From DATDUW01 sp035290185 (GTDB lineage Bacteria; Patescibacteriota; Patescibacteriia; UBA9934; GWF2-40-263), in NCBI GenBank assembly GCA_035290185.1, contig DATDUW010000022.1:32428-96427 (forward strand): a stretch of DNA of 64,000 nucleotides. The letters run 5' to 3'. A program made the position numbers and the translations under genes. Under the pieces are notes generated by a model. The model was given only the letters and a program-made list of their open reading frames with translations, made no database searches and was not told the origin of the DNA. This document shows, piece by piece, positions 1 to 7,495 of this stretch (its first letter is position 1; each line of letters begins with the position of its first letter).

Positions 1-51
1 TGCCGGAAAAGGAAATGGAAAGGTAGGGCGTTGTTGGAAAAGCACGACAGA

Positions 52-75
52 GGACGTGACAAATACGTCCTTTTA
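52..75 (+). terminator. Possible terminator upstream of first gene
   Basis: A 6-bp stem (GGACGT/ACGTCC, loop of 7) is followed by TTTTAT. A second small hairpin GGCA/TGCC with a T-run follows at 77-96. They probably end a transcript entering from the left, but either could belong to the leader of the gene at 131. Confidence 0.4.
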
Positions 76-130
76 TGGCAAGGTCTGCCTTAGTTTTTTG
101 TGAGTCCGTACATTCAATTAGGAGGTGGAC

Positions 131-679
131 ATGAAGAGGGTTATTTTGCTGAGACACGGCGAGAAGGGTCAGGGGAACCAAAAAGAGATGCTCTCCTGGG
201 CTGGGATGAAGCGGGCAAGAGAATCGGGTCAAGACATGATGTTTGGGGGAGTTGGGGGGTTTGATCTGTATGTGGTAAGTGAAGCCTTCAGAACCATACA
301 GACCCTCGCGGCTTTGGCTGTTGGAGCTGAATGGGTTGTTCAGACGTTAAAAATCATGGATCTATGGGGGGCAACGCCGTATGAGTGGAAGTGCGCTGTG
401 GAGAAAGCCGGGGGGTCCAAAGAGTTGGCGGATCTTCGCTCTTCGAATCCCGGATTTTTTTCGGTCACCTCGCTGAGGTTATCCTTGACCTTCTGGGAGA
501 TCAGGGGGTTTGTTGAAGAAGAGGGTTCAGTCCTCTTCATCGGGCACTCGCCTACGACCGAAATGCTTGTTTTGTCACTGACCGGGAAGGAGATCATTCC
601 TCTCGGCGAGTGCGAGGGGGTCGAGCTCGAGGTCGAGGGGAAGGTGGTGCAGATCGTCCGGGAAATTCGGAATCCCTGA
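131..679 (+). CDS. Histidine phosphatase (SixA/phosphoglycerate mutase-like) family protein
   Basis: 182 residues. The N-terminal LLRHGEKG places the catalytic RHG motif at residues 8-10, and GHSPTTE near residue 138 supplies the second active-site His. The size suits a small SixA-like phosphohistidine or sugar-phosphate phosphatase of the histidine phosphatase superfamily; the substrate cannot be told. The ATG at 131 is preferred over the GTG at 125, because AGGAGG at 120-125 is then at proper SD distance (5 nt) instead of overlapping the start. The gene is monocistronic with its own terminator at 725. It is one of five genes in the window with a strong SD. Confidence 0.8.
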   Translation: MKRVILLRHGEKGQGNQKEMLSWAGMKRARESGQDMMFGGVGGFDLYVVSEAFRTIQTLAALAVGAEWVVQTLKIMDLWGATPYEWKCAVEKAGGSKELADLRSSNPGFFSVTSLRLSLTFWEIRGFVEEEGSVLFIGHSPTTEMLVLSLTGKEIIPLGECEGVELEVEGKVVQIVREIRNP

Positions 680-724
680 ATCCGCCCCCTCCCTGCCAAT
701 TCCACATTCATTCGTCTGCTCCCT

Positions 725-757
725 CCGAGGCGGCCTTCACCGCCTCGTTTTCGTTTT
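725..757 (+). terminator. Intrinsic terminator of the phosphatase gene
   Basis: GAGGCGG / CCGCCTC stem with a CCTTCA-type loop, followed by TTTTCGTTTTC. Confidence 0.75.
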
Positions 758-798
758 CAGAGAAATGTGTCACGATGGCGATGATTTGGACTAGAATA

Positions 799-924
799 AT
801 TGTCATCCTGAGAAGCTTCCCATTTTCTGTGCGACGAAGGATCTCTTTTTGTTCTGATTTCAGTTCATTTTCTTACAGAGGTTCTTCGGTCGCTACAAAA
901 AACAAGCTTCCTCAGAATGACAAT
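799..924. repeat. ATCCTGAG-type palindromic intergenic repeat (complete)
   Basis: The left arm ATTGTCATCCTGAGAAGCTT (799-818) is the near-perfect reverse complement of the right arm AAGCTTCCTCAGAATGACAAT (904-924). The left half (ATTTTCTGT.CGACGAAGGATCTCT) recurs at 5154-5206. The element ends 4 bp before the start codon of the DUF192 gene. This is the familiar class of dispersed bacterial intergenic palindromes; its mobiliser is unknown here. Confidence 0.8.
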
Positions 925-928
925 TTAT

Positions 929-1432
929 ATGAAAAAGCCCCAACTTTTTCCTTACATCCTGATTCCCCTTTTTGTCGTCTTTCTTATCCTTCAAATTCGT
1001 TCTTGGATTGTGAAACCCGAAGCTGAAACAGCCGTGCTTCAGAAGGAAACTACCTCTGTTATTTTTCCGGACGGTTTTGACGTGAAGGCGGAGGTTGTTC
1101 GCACGCCAGAAGCACAGGCACAAGGATTGTCCGGACGTGAAGCGTTGAAGCCAGAGGAAGGCATGTTGTTTTTTTTGGAAGAGCCCGGGAAGTTGGCTAT
1201 CTGGATGAAAGGCATGCGGTTTCCCATTGATGCGCTCTGGATACGTCATGGGACGGTCGTCTATGCCGTTTATAACGCTCCTGTGCCAGAGGTTGGAAAA
1301 AAAATCCCGTCGTTTTATCCTTCAGAGGAAGCGGATACCATTTTGGAAGTCCCAGCAGGAACAGCGGAGGCGCATGGAGTAAGCGTGGGGACGGAGGTGC
1401 GAGTAGAGGAGGTTGATGAGAACTCTTTGTAA
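929..1432 (+). CDS. DUF192 family membrane-anchored protein
   Basis: 167 residues: an N-terminal membrane segment at about residues 5-22, then a DUF192 domain with the family signatures (VVRTPEAQAQGLSGRE, EGMLFF, IWMKGMRFPIDALWI, DTILEVPAGTAEAHGV). DUF192 proteins are small extracytoplasmic beta-barrel proteins of unclear biochemical role. The upstream in-frame ATG at 917 lies inside the right arm of the palindromic repeat, so 929 (MKKPQ) is chosen. No SD is visible. Confidence 0.85.
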   Translation: MKKPQLFPYILIPLFVVFLILQIRSWIVKPEAETAVLQKETTSVIFPDGFDVKAEVVRTPEAQAQGLSGREALKPEEGMLFFLEEPGKLAIWMKGMRFPIDALWIRHGTVVYAVYNAPVPEVGKKIPSFYPSEEADTILEVPAGTAEAHGVSVGTEVRVEEVDENSL

Positions 1433-1439
1433 TCTCTCT

Positions 1440-1569
1440 CTCGTCATTGCGAGCGGAGTCCCGCCCCGGTTCTGTGGGAAGACGGGACGAAGCGAAGCAA
1501 TCTCACGGGAAATGAGTTAACGAGAGATTGCTTCGTCGTACAAAAGAACGCACTCCTCGCAATGACGAG
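1440..1569. repeat. CATTGCGAG-type palindromic intergenic repeat (complete)
   Basis: The outer arms CTCGTCATTGCGAG (1440-1453) and CTCGCAATGACGAG (1556-1569) are perfect inverted repeats. The inner arms GAAGCAATCTC and GAGATTGCTTCGTC also pair. The whole 130-bp unit can fold as one long hairpin. A half copy lies at 61629-61677, directly before atpC. Confidence 0.85.
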
Positions 1570-1609
1570 TTATTTTCCATTTTTCTTCCCTTTCCTCCTC
1601 CCTCTTTTT

Positions 1610-2875
1610 ATGTCCAACTTATTTTCCGTTCGTGGAGAAAACGAGCGCCGGAAGGGGGCGCCGCTGGCGGATCGCATGCGGCCGCGTTCGCTTGCGGAAT
1701 GTGTGGGGCAGGAGAAACTCCTGGGAGAAGGAGGCGTGCTTCGGCGCGCCCTTTCGCAGGATCGGATTCCGTCGATGATTTTGTGGGGCCCCCCAGGAAC
1801 AGGGAAGACGACGCTTGCGCGCATTATTGCCCACGAGACCTCTGCACGATTTATCGCGTTGTCCGCGGTCACAGCCGGCGTGCCTGAGGTGCGAGTCATT
1901 GTTCGGGAAGCGAAAGAACAGTTGGAATTGCACGGAGTCCGTACCATCGTTTTTGTTGATGAAATTCATCGGTTCAACAAGGCACAACAGGACGTTTTTT
2001 TGCCACACGTGGAAGATGGGACGATTGCGCTCATCGGAGCCACGACCGAGAATCCGTCGTTTGAGGTGAATGCGGCTCTTTTGTCGCGTTCTCGCGTATT
2101 CGTTTTAAACAAGCTGTCTCCGAAAGACCTCTGGGTCGTCTTGCAACGCGCCCTGGAGGATTCAGAGAGAGGATTCGGTAGCCGATCCGTTGAAGCAGAA
2201 GAGGAAGCCCTTTCTCTTCTGTCTACGCTTGCGGATGGCGATGCCCGCGCGGCCCTTAACGCGCTTGAGATCGCGGTTGATACGGCGCCCGTGGAAAAGA
2301 GTGGGACGATTCGCCTTACTACCACACTTGTACGGCAGTCTTTGCAAAAATCCCATCTGCTTTATGACCGTGCCGGGGAGGAACATTACAACATTATTTC
2401 CGCCCTCCATAAGTCCATGCGGGGCAGCGATGCGGACGCGGCTCTTTACTGGCTCGGACGCATGCTTGAAGCCGGGGAAGATCCGTTGTATATTGCGCGA
2501 CGGCTGATCCGATTCGCTTCTGAAGACGTTGGCCTTGCGGATCCTGGCGCTCTTGTTCAAGCTGTGGCAGCTTTCCAGGCCGCGCATGCGGTGGGAATGC
2601 CAGAGTGTTCGGTCAACCTTTCCCAGGCTGTGGCGTATCTTTCCCAGGCACCGAAATCTATCGATCTTTATCGTGCTTACGAAAAGGTAAGGGAAACAAT
2701 CCAAAACCGTCCCGCCTATCCGGTTCCGCTCCATCTGCGCAATGCTCCGACCGGACTGATGAAGGAGCTTGGCTATGGAAGGGATTCTGTGTATCCTCCG
2801 GAGGAAAAAGGAAAGACCCAGCCGTCCTATTTGCCGGAGGAGTTAGAAGGAAAAGTCTTTTTTGAAAAGGAATAA
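1610..2875 (+). CDS. rarA: Replication-associated recombination protein A (RarA/MgsA), AAA+ ATPase
   Basis: 421 residues. The order is an N-terminal RPRSLAECVGQEKLLG segment, Walker A GPPGTGKT (residues 60-67), Walker B VFVDEIHRF (114-122), sensor GATTENPSFEVN, and the C-terminal RarA tetramerisation region (MRGSDADAALYWLGRMLEAGEDPLYIARRLIRFASEDVG). The family acts at stalled forks with SSB and clamp-loader-like architecture. The ATG at 1610 (MSNLFSV) is chosen; the earlier ATG at 1562 lies in the palindromic repeat. It heads a run with the 2888 gene and the penicillin-binding protein. Confidence 0.95.
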   Translation: MSNLFSVRGENERRKGAPLADRMRPRSLAECVGQEKLLGEGGVLRRALSQDRIPSMILWGPPGTGKTTLARIIAHETSARFIALSAVTAGVPEVRVIVREAKEQLELHGVRTIVFVDEIHRFNKAQQDVFLPHVEDGTIALIGATTENPSFEVNAALLSRSRVFVLNKLSPKDLWVVLQRALEDSERGFGSRSVEAEEEALSLLSTLADGDARAALNALEIAVDTAPVEKSGTIRLTTTLVRQSLQKSHLLYDRAGEEHYNIISALHKSMRGSDADAALYWLGRMLEAGEDPLYIARRLIRFASEDVGLADPGALVQAVAAFQAAHAVGMPECSVNLSQAVAYLSQAPKSIDLYRAYEKVRETIQNRPAYPVPLHLRNAPTGLMKELGYGRDSVYPPEEKGKTQPSYLPEELEGKVFFEKE

Positions 2876-2887
2876 TGTGCCCACCCT

Positions 2888-3340
2888 ATGACGACCGAGG
2901 AACTTCTTTCCAACCTTGAGCCAGGGAACACCCTTCTTGCTCGCAACGATCCATTCGATTACCGCGGTAAGGCCGAGATTACCCTTGATGGCGGCGACCG
3001 CGTCTACTGGCTTTTCGGCGATGAGGGGGCTTTTCTTTCTGTGAACCCCCAGACGGACGAAATCATGATTTTTACGCCAGCGGAAGGGGAAGTGGAGGAG
3101 GAGGAAGACATTGTGAGCTATTTTAATGATAGCTATGAGCTTTCCTATGAGGACCATGGAGAAATGACTTCCGTGGAAGAGATCGTCTCTGGTGAGGAGG
3201 GAAATCAATTTCATTTTAGAGATTTTGAAGACGAGGAGGGAAGGGTTATCCGTTTGCTCGAAAATGAGAGTACGAACGAAGAAAACGCCTATGCCGGTTC
3301 CGTGCTTTTGGAGGAAGATTTGACGCTCGTTGAGGAATAA
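2888..3340 (+). CDS. Hypothetical acidic protein
   Basis: 150 residues, strongly acidic, with no membrane segment or signal peptide. The N-terminal part (LLSNLEPGNTLLARNDPFDY then alternating hydrophobics with GGDRVYWLFGDEGAFLSVNP) looks like a small beta-rich domain; the second half is rich in Glu and Asp. I recognise no family with confidence. It lies 12 nt after rarA and 17 nt before the penicillin-binding protein gene, so it is probably cotranscribed. Confidence 0.7.
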   Translation: MTTEELLSNLEPGNTLLARNDPFDYRGKAEITLDGGDRVYWLFGDEGAFLSVNPQTDEIMIFTPAEGEVEEEEDIVSYFNDSYELSYEDHGEMTSVEEIVSGEEGNQFHFRDFEDEEGRVIRLLENESTNEENAYAGSVLLEEDLTLVEE

Positions 3341-3357
3341 AAAATACCTGATCGGTT

Positions 3358-5130
3358 ATGACGCGGAAAAACCGGTCTTCCGGACAGCGACGTCCGCCGG
3401 CAGCTTGGCGGCCACGTGTTCTGTTTGGAACGCTGGTTTTTCTCTCCGTTGCTATTGCGGCACGACTTTTTGTCCTCCAAATTTTCGATGCGGATTTTTA
3501 TCAGGCTCTTGCTTCGGATCAACACAGCCTGTTTCAGGAATTTTTTCCGAAACGCGGCCGTATTTTTGTCCACGACGGCAAAGAGGGTCGGTTGGTAGCT
3601 TTGGCAGCCAACGAACAACGGGCTTTCGTCTATGCCGATCCGAGACTTCTGTCCGATCCGGCGTCCACCGCAAAACGGATTGGAGAGATTTTGGGTCTTG
3701 GTGAGGAAAAAATTGCCGCGCTTTCTGTCAGGTTTTCCCACAAGGAAGATCCGTATGAGCCCGTGGCCCATCGGGTCACAGAGGAACAATTGCAGAAAAT
3801 TTTGGAGCCAGGGGAAAAGGGTATCGCTTATGCCTGGGAATCTGTTCGCTTCTATCCGGAACCAAACACAAGTGGTCATGTCTTGGGTTTTGTGGGGGCG
3901 GACGAAGATGGAACGTTAGCAGGGAAATACGGCATCGAAGGAGCGTTTAACAAAATTCTGACTGGGACGCCTGGATTTCTCCATTCGGAACGCGATATCG
4001 GCGGCCGTCTGATTGCCGTGGGAAATCATGCTTTTGTTCCCGCTGTCGATGGGGCGGATCTGGTGTTGACGCTGGATCTGCCCATTCAGTATGTCGCCTG
4101 CACGAAGCTTCAGGAAGCGGTTTCCAAGCACGAAGCAGACAGCGGTTCTGTTATTATCGTCGAGCCGAAAACAGGAAGAATCCTCGCTATGTGCAGCGTT
4201 CCGGATTTTGATCCGAATCGATACAATGAAGTGGAAAATGCTTCCGTGTTCAACAATCCAGCAGTTTTTGACGCTTATGAGCCCGGCTCTGTCTTTAAGC
4301 CGTTTACGATGGCAGCGGCTTTAGACACGGGGGCTGTGGAGCCAACGACGACGTTTGAAGACACGGGATCCGTTATAGTAACGGGATGGCCCGCACCCTT
4401 GGCCAACGCAGAAAATAAAAAGTACGGGGTCGTTGACATGACCCAGGTTCTTGAGGATTCGATTAATACCGGCGTGATTTTTGCCCTTCGGCACACGGGG
4501 CTGGAGACGTTCGCCACCTACATCCATTCTTTCGGATTCGGAGAACGGACGGGTGTGGAGCTCGGAGCCGAATCCTCGGGGGACATTGCCTCCTTGGAGA
4601 ACGTAAAAACGGAGATTTATCCTGCAACAGCTTCGTTCGGTCAGGGCATCACGGTTACACCTCTTCAGATCGTTATGGCCTATGCTGCCATTGCCAATGG
4701 TGGCCTGTTGCTCCAGCCTAGGATCGTGGACGAGGTGAGGTATGCGGACGGTCGCATGGACCGTTCTGCTGTCAAGGAGGTGCGGCAGGTTATTCGCCCA
4801 AAGACGGCAAATTTGCTAGGGGCCATGCTTATTTCCGTTGTCGAGAACGGTCATGGAAAGCAGGCGGCTGTTTCGGGTTACTATATTGGCGGAAAAACCG
4901 GGACGGCGCAGGTGGCAAGCAAGGATCGTTCGGGTTATGATGCAGATGCCACGATTGGTTCTTTTGCTGGCTTTGGCCCTGTGGACGATCCGCGTTTTGC
5001 CATGATTGTGCGTATTGACAACCCAAAGGGCGTGACCTGGGCTGAATCAACAGCCGCACCAGTCTTTGGCGAGATTGCGGATTTTTTGGTACGTTATTTA
5101 GAAATTCCACCCAAGAGAGACCTCAAATAG
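3358..5130 (+). CDS. Peptidoglycan D,D-transpeptidase (penicillin-binding protein, FtsI/PBP2 type)
   Basis: 590 residues. An N-terminal membrane anchor (about 19-40) is followed by a dimerisation domain and a transpeptidase domain. Catalytic motifs: SVFK (Ser311 to Lys314), SIN (about 367), and KTGT in GGKTGTAQVA (about 514). This is a class B PBP cross-linking peptidoglycan in the cell envelope. The next gene, murF, makes its precursor, so the two form a cell-wall pair despite a 126-bp gap that contains a partial ATCCTGAG repeat. I cannot separate the septal FtsI role from the elongation PBP2 role on motifs alone. Confidence 0.93.
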   Translation: MTRKNRSSGQRRPPAAWRPRVLFGTLVFLSVAIAARLFVLQIFDADFYQALASDQHSLFQEFFPKRGRIFVHDGKEGRLVALAANEQRAFVYADPRLLSDPASTAKRIGEILGLGEEKIAALSVRFSHKEDPYEPVAHRVTEEQLQKILEPGEKGIAYAWESVRFYPEPNTSGHVLGFVGADEDGTLAGKYGIEGAFNKILTGTPGFLHSERDIGGRLIAVGNHAFVPAVDGADLVLTLDLPIQYVACTKLQEAVSKHEADSGSVIIVEPKTGRILAMCSVPDFDPNRYNEVENASVFNNPAVFDAYEPGSVFKPFTMAAALDTGAVEPTTTFEDTGSVIVTGWPAPLANAENKKYGVVDMTQVLEDSINTGVIFALRHTGLETFATYIHSFGFGERTGVELGAESSGDIASLENVKTEIYPATASFGQGITVTPLQIVMAYAAIANGGLLLQPRIVDEVRYADGRMDRSAVKEVRQVIRPKTANLLGAMLISVVENGHGKQAAVSGYYIGGKTGTAQVASKDRSGYDADATIGSFAGFGPVDDPRFAMIVRIDNPKGVTWAESTAAPVFGEIADFLVRYLEIPPKRDLK

Positions 5131-5153
5131 AACAAACTTGCAAAGTAAAATGG

Positions 5154-5206
5154 TATTGTCATCCTGAGGAGTGCGATTTTCTGTTACGACGAAGGATCTC
5201 TCATCC
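5154..5206. repeat. ATCCTGAG-type repeat, half copy
   Basis: ATTGTCATCCTGAGGAGTGC followed by ATTTTCTGTTACGACGAAGGATCTCT matches the left half of the complete copy at 799-924. The right arm is absent. Confidence 0.75.
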
Positions 5207-5256
5207 TTGTTGAAATGAATTAAATAGCCGACGATTTTATCTCCTCCACATTTTTT

Positions 5257-6534
5257 ATGAAACGTCTCATCCAATCTCTCCTTCGCCACAAGGCCAAACG
5301 GTTTCTTGCCAAACACAAGCCGCGCGTGGTGGCCGTGACTGGATCGGTGGGGAAGACGTCGACTCGGATGGCGATTGCTCTCGTCCTTTCCGGACGATTT
5401 AAGGTGCGAACTGCCCCGGAGAATTACAATAACGAATTCGGCGTTCCGCTTGCGATCCTAGGACTCAAAAGCCCGGGTCGTTCCATTTTAGGATGGCTTT
5501 CCGTCCTCCTCCATCGGGAAAAGGATCCGCCCAATGTCCTTGTGCTCGAATTTGGTGCAGATCGCCCTGGAGATATTGCTGCTTTGTGTGACATTGTTCC
5601 GCCCGAAGTCGGTGTGGTCACCGCGCTCTCTCCCGTTCATGCGGAGTATTTTGAAAACATCGAAAAGCTGGCGGAGGAAAAGGCAATTCTCGTCGAGCGG
5701 TTGCCGGAAGATGGTCTGGCTGTTTTGAATGCTGATGACGAACAAGTGTCTGCTTTCGCTTCAAAAACGCGTGTGTCGGTCATCCGTTATGGTTTCTCTT
5801 CCGCAGACGTGCAAGCCGGACCGCCAACGCTTTCCACGCGCGAGGATTTTTCGTTTGATCCAGGCGAGACATTTTGTTCCCTTACCTTCCCTGTCCGTGG
5901 AAAGACCGGGGAAGCTGCTATTTTCCTTCCGAATGTGCTGGGAAGACAGCAAGCAACAGCAGCTCTTGCGGCTGTCGCGGTTGGGGAACATTTCGGATTG
6001 ACCGTTGGAGAGATGGCTGAAACACTGAAAAATTATCAGGTCCCGCCCGGACGTTTGCGTCCGATTCCCGGCATTAAAGGGACGCTCATTTTGGACGATT
6101 CCTATAATGCGGCTCCGGCTTCGGTTGCTGCCGCGCTTAGGGTTCTGCGCGAGTTTCATCCCGTCGAATCTCGTCGTCGCATCGCTGTCTTGGGCGACAT
6201 GGCAGAGCTGGGACAGTACCGTGAGCAGGAACATCGTCAAATCGGTCTTCTGGTTGCAGACGCTGCTGATGTCCTTGCTTGCGTGGGTGAGAAAGCAAAA
6301 GGAATTTCCGAAGGGGCCAGGGAAGCCGGAATGGATCCGGACGTTATAAAAGAGTTTTTGGATGTTGAAGACGCCGGCCGTTGGTTGGATCCGTTTATCA
6401 AACAGGGAGACGTCATCCTTGTTAAGGGGTCCCAAAGCTCGCGGATGGAGAAAATTGTAAAAGAAGTGATGGCCGAACCTTTGCGAGCCTCCGAGCTTTT
6501 GGTGAGGCAGTACGGGAAATGGATAAGCCAATAA
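5257..6534 (+). CDS. murF: UDP-N-acetylmuramoyl-tripeptide--D-alanyl-D-alanine ligase (MurF)
   Basis: 425 residues with Mur-ligase hallmarks: P-loop GSVGKTST (29-36), NNEFGVPLAIL for substrate binding, the DDSYNAAPASVAAAL region, and a C-terminal domain starting around RRIAVLGDMAELG. It adds D-Ala-D-Ala to the UDP-MurNAc peptide in the cytoplasm. The P-loop has Ser where GKTTT is usual; Ser at this site should be tolerated. Length fits the family, without a long N-terminal extension. Confidence 0.93.
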   Translation: MKRLIQSLLRHKAKRFLAKHKPRVVAVTGSVGKTSTRMAIALVLSGRFKVRTAPENYNNEFGVPLAILGLKSPGRSILGWLSVLLHREKDPPNVLVLEFGADRPGDIAALCDIVPPEVGVVTALSPVHAEYFENIEKLAEEKAILVERLPEDGLAVLNADDEQVSAFASKTRVSVIRYGFSSADVQAGPPTLSTREDFSFDPGETFCSLTFPVRGKTGEAAIFLPNVLGRQQATAALAAVAVGEHFGLTVGEMAETLKNYQVPPGRLRPIPGIKGTLILDDSYNAAPASVAAALRVLREFHPVESRRRIAVLGDMAELGQYREQEHRQIGLLVADAADVLACVGEKAKGISEGAREAGMDPDVIKEFLDVEDAGRWLDPFIKQGDVILVKGSQSSRMEKIVKEVMAEPLRASELLVRQYGKWISQ

Positions 6535-6688
6535 TTTGCAGAGTCGAACAATCTTTGTGGGGTGATTTTTTGTTTTAAAAAAGGATTTGAGGAAGGGGCT
6601 GCATCCTTGACAAAAAGGAAAAAACGAAGAAGGATATCTGAGATGGTCTTTTGAATGAAGATTTCCCATTGAAAAGGAGTGACAGGTG

Positions 6689-7435
6689 ATGAGAGGAAAA
6701 AAGATTTGGTTGGTATTCAAAGAGGGGGGAAAGGAATTTGGGGGCTCGAATGTCTTTCTTTTTGGCTTCGCGGTTCTCTCCGTTCTTGATGAGGGATCTG
6801 TTTGGTCTCGCGCCATCATCGCTTTTCTCTTTTTGAGGGCCGTGGAAATTCTTTGGAAAAAGAGAAAGAAAAAGATGGTTCTCACCAAAGAGGAACGGTG
6901 GCGGGCGGCTATTCACGAGGCGGGACACGCCGTTATGGGTCGTATCAATGGATCGACAGTCGAAGGGGTGAAATGTGGGGAGTCGTACTCCATTGATGGG
7001 ACGCAATGTGAAATCCAAATGGGAGAGACCCGATTTGGGCAAGGAGAGGGAGAAGATGTCTTTGGCTCTTATGCCCAAAGATTGAAGTTTCTGCAGCAGA
7101 TGTTTGGGGGCCGGGTAGCTGAGGGTCTGTTTTTCGAAGCATGTTCTTTTGGCGGGGGAAACGACCTTCAAAATGCTACTCGGATATTGAGAGAACTTTT
7201 TTGGTCCCATGGAGTCTCGAAGACGCTTGGTCTGATCAGTATAGACGACGAGGATTCCATTTCTCAGGGGACTTTAGAAAAACTTGAGGAGGAAATGAAG
7301 GAGGTCTTGCAAGAAGCAGAAATGGTTTGTAGGAAAAGTCTTGAAGGAAAAAAAGAGGAAATAGAAAAAGTTGCAAGAGCTCTCCTAGAGAAAGGGGAAC
7401 TTTCTGGAGACGAATTTCTCGCCCTCGTCTCATGA
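6689..7435 (+). CDS. Stand-alone M41-type (FtsH-like) zinc metallopeptidase domain protein, no AAA+ module
   Basis: 248 residues. A hydrophobic N-terminal region (about 21-52) precedes the peptidase. HEAGH at 76-80 gives two zinc His ligands and the catalytic Glu, and Asp159 in GGGNDL sits where FtsH has its third zinc ligand (79 residues on; about 74 in FtsH). FGGRVAE and the helical C-terminal tail also fit M41. The AAA+ unfoldase of FtsH is absent, so it would need a partner or act on unfolded or short substrates. AAGGAGT at 6674-6680 supports a start at 6689 (GTG at 6686 is the alternative). Confidence 0.85.
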   Translation: MRGKKIWLVFKEGGKEFGGSNVFLFGFAVLSVLDEGSVWSRAIIAFLFLRAVEILWKKRKKKMVLTKEERWRAAIHEAGHAVMGRINGSTVEGVKCGESYSIDGTQCEIQMGETRFGQGEGEDVFGSYAQRLKFLQQMFGGRVAEGLFFEACSFGGGNDLQNATRILRELFWSHGVSKTLGLISIDDEDSISQGTLEKLEEEMKEVLQEAEMVCRKSLEGKKEEIEKVARALLEKGELSGDEFLALVS

Positions 7436-7461
7436 GGGCGGTTACAAAAATGTTGTCTCAA

Positions 7462-7495
7462 CCGAGCTGTATTCATCAGAATGCGGCTTTTTTTT
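7462..7495 (+). terminator. Probable terminator of the M41 peptidase gene
   Basis: An imperfect hairpin (CCG...ATTC / GAAT.CGG) is followed by C and a run of nine T. It lies between convergent genes and its T-run reads in the + direction. Confidence 0.55.

Noticed and set aside
5761..6888. Long open frame (375 codons) on the minus strand opposite murF
   Set aside because: It is antisense to clear MurF motifs, has no recognisable domain and an unusual composition; a by-product of codon use on the other strand.
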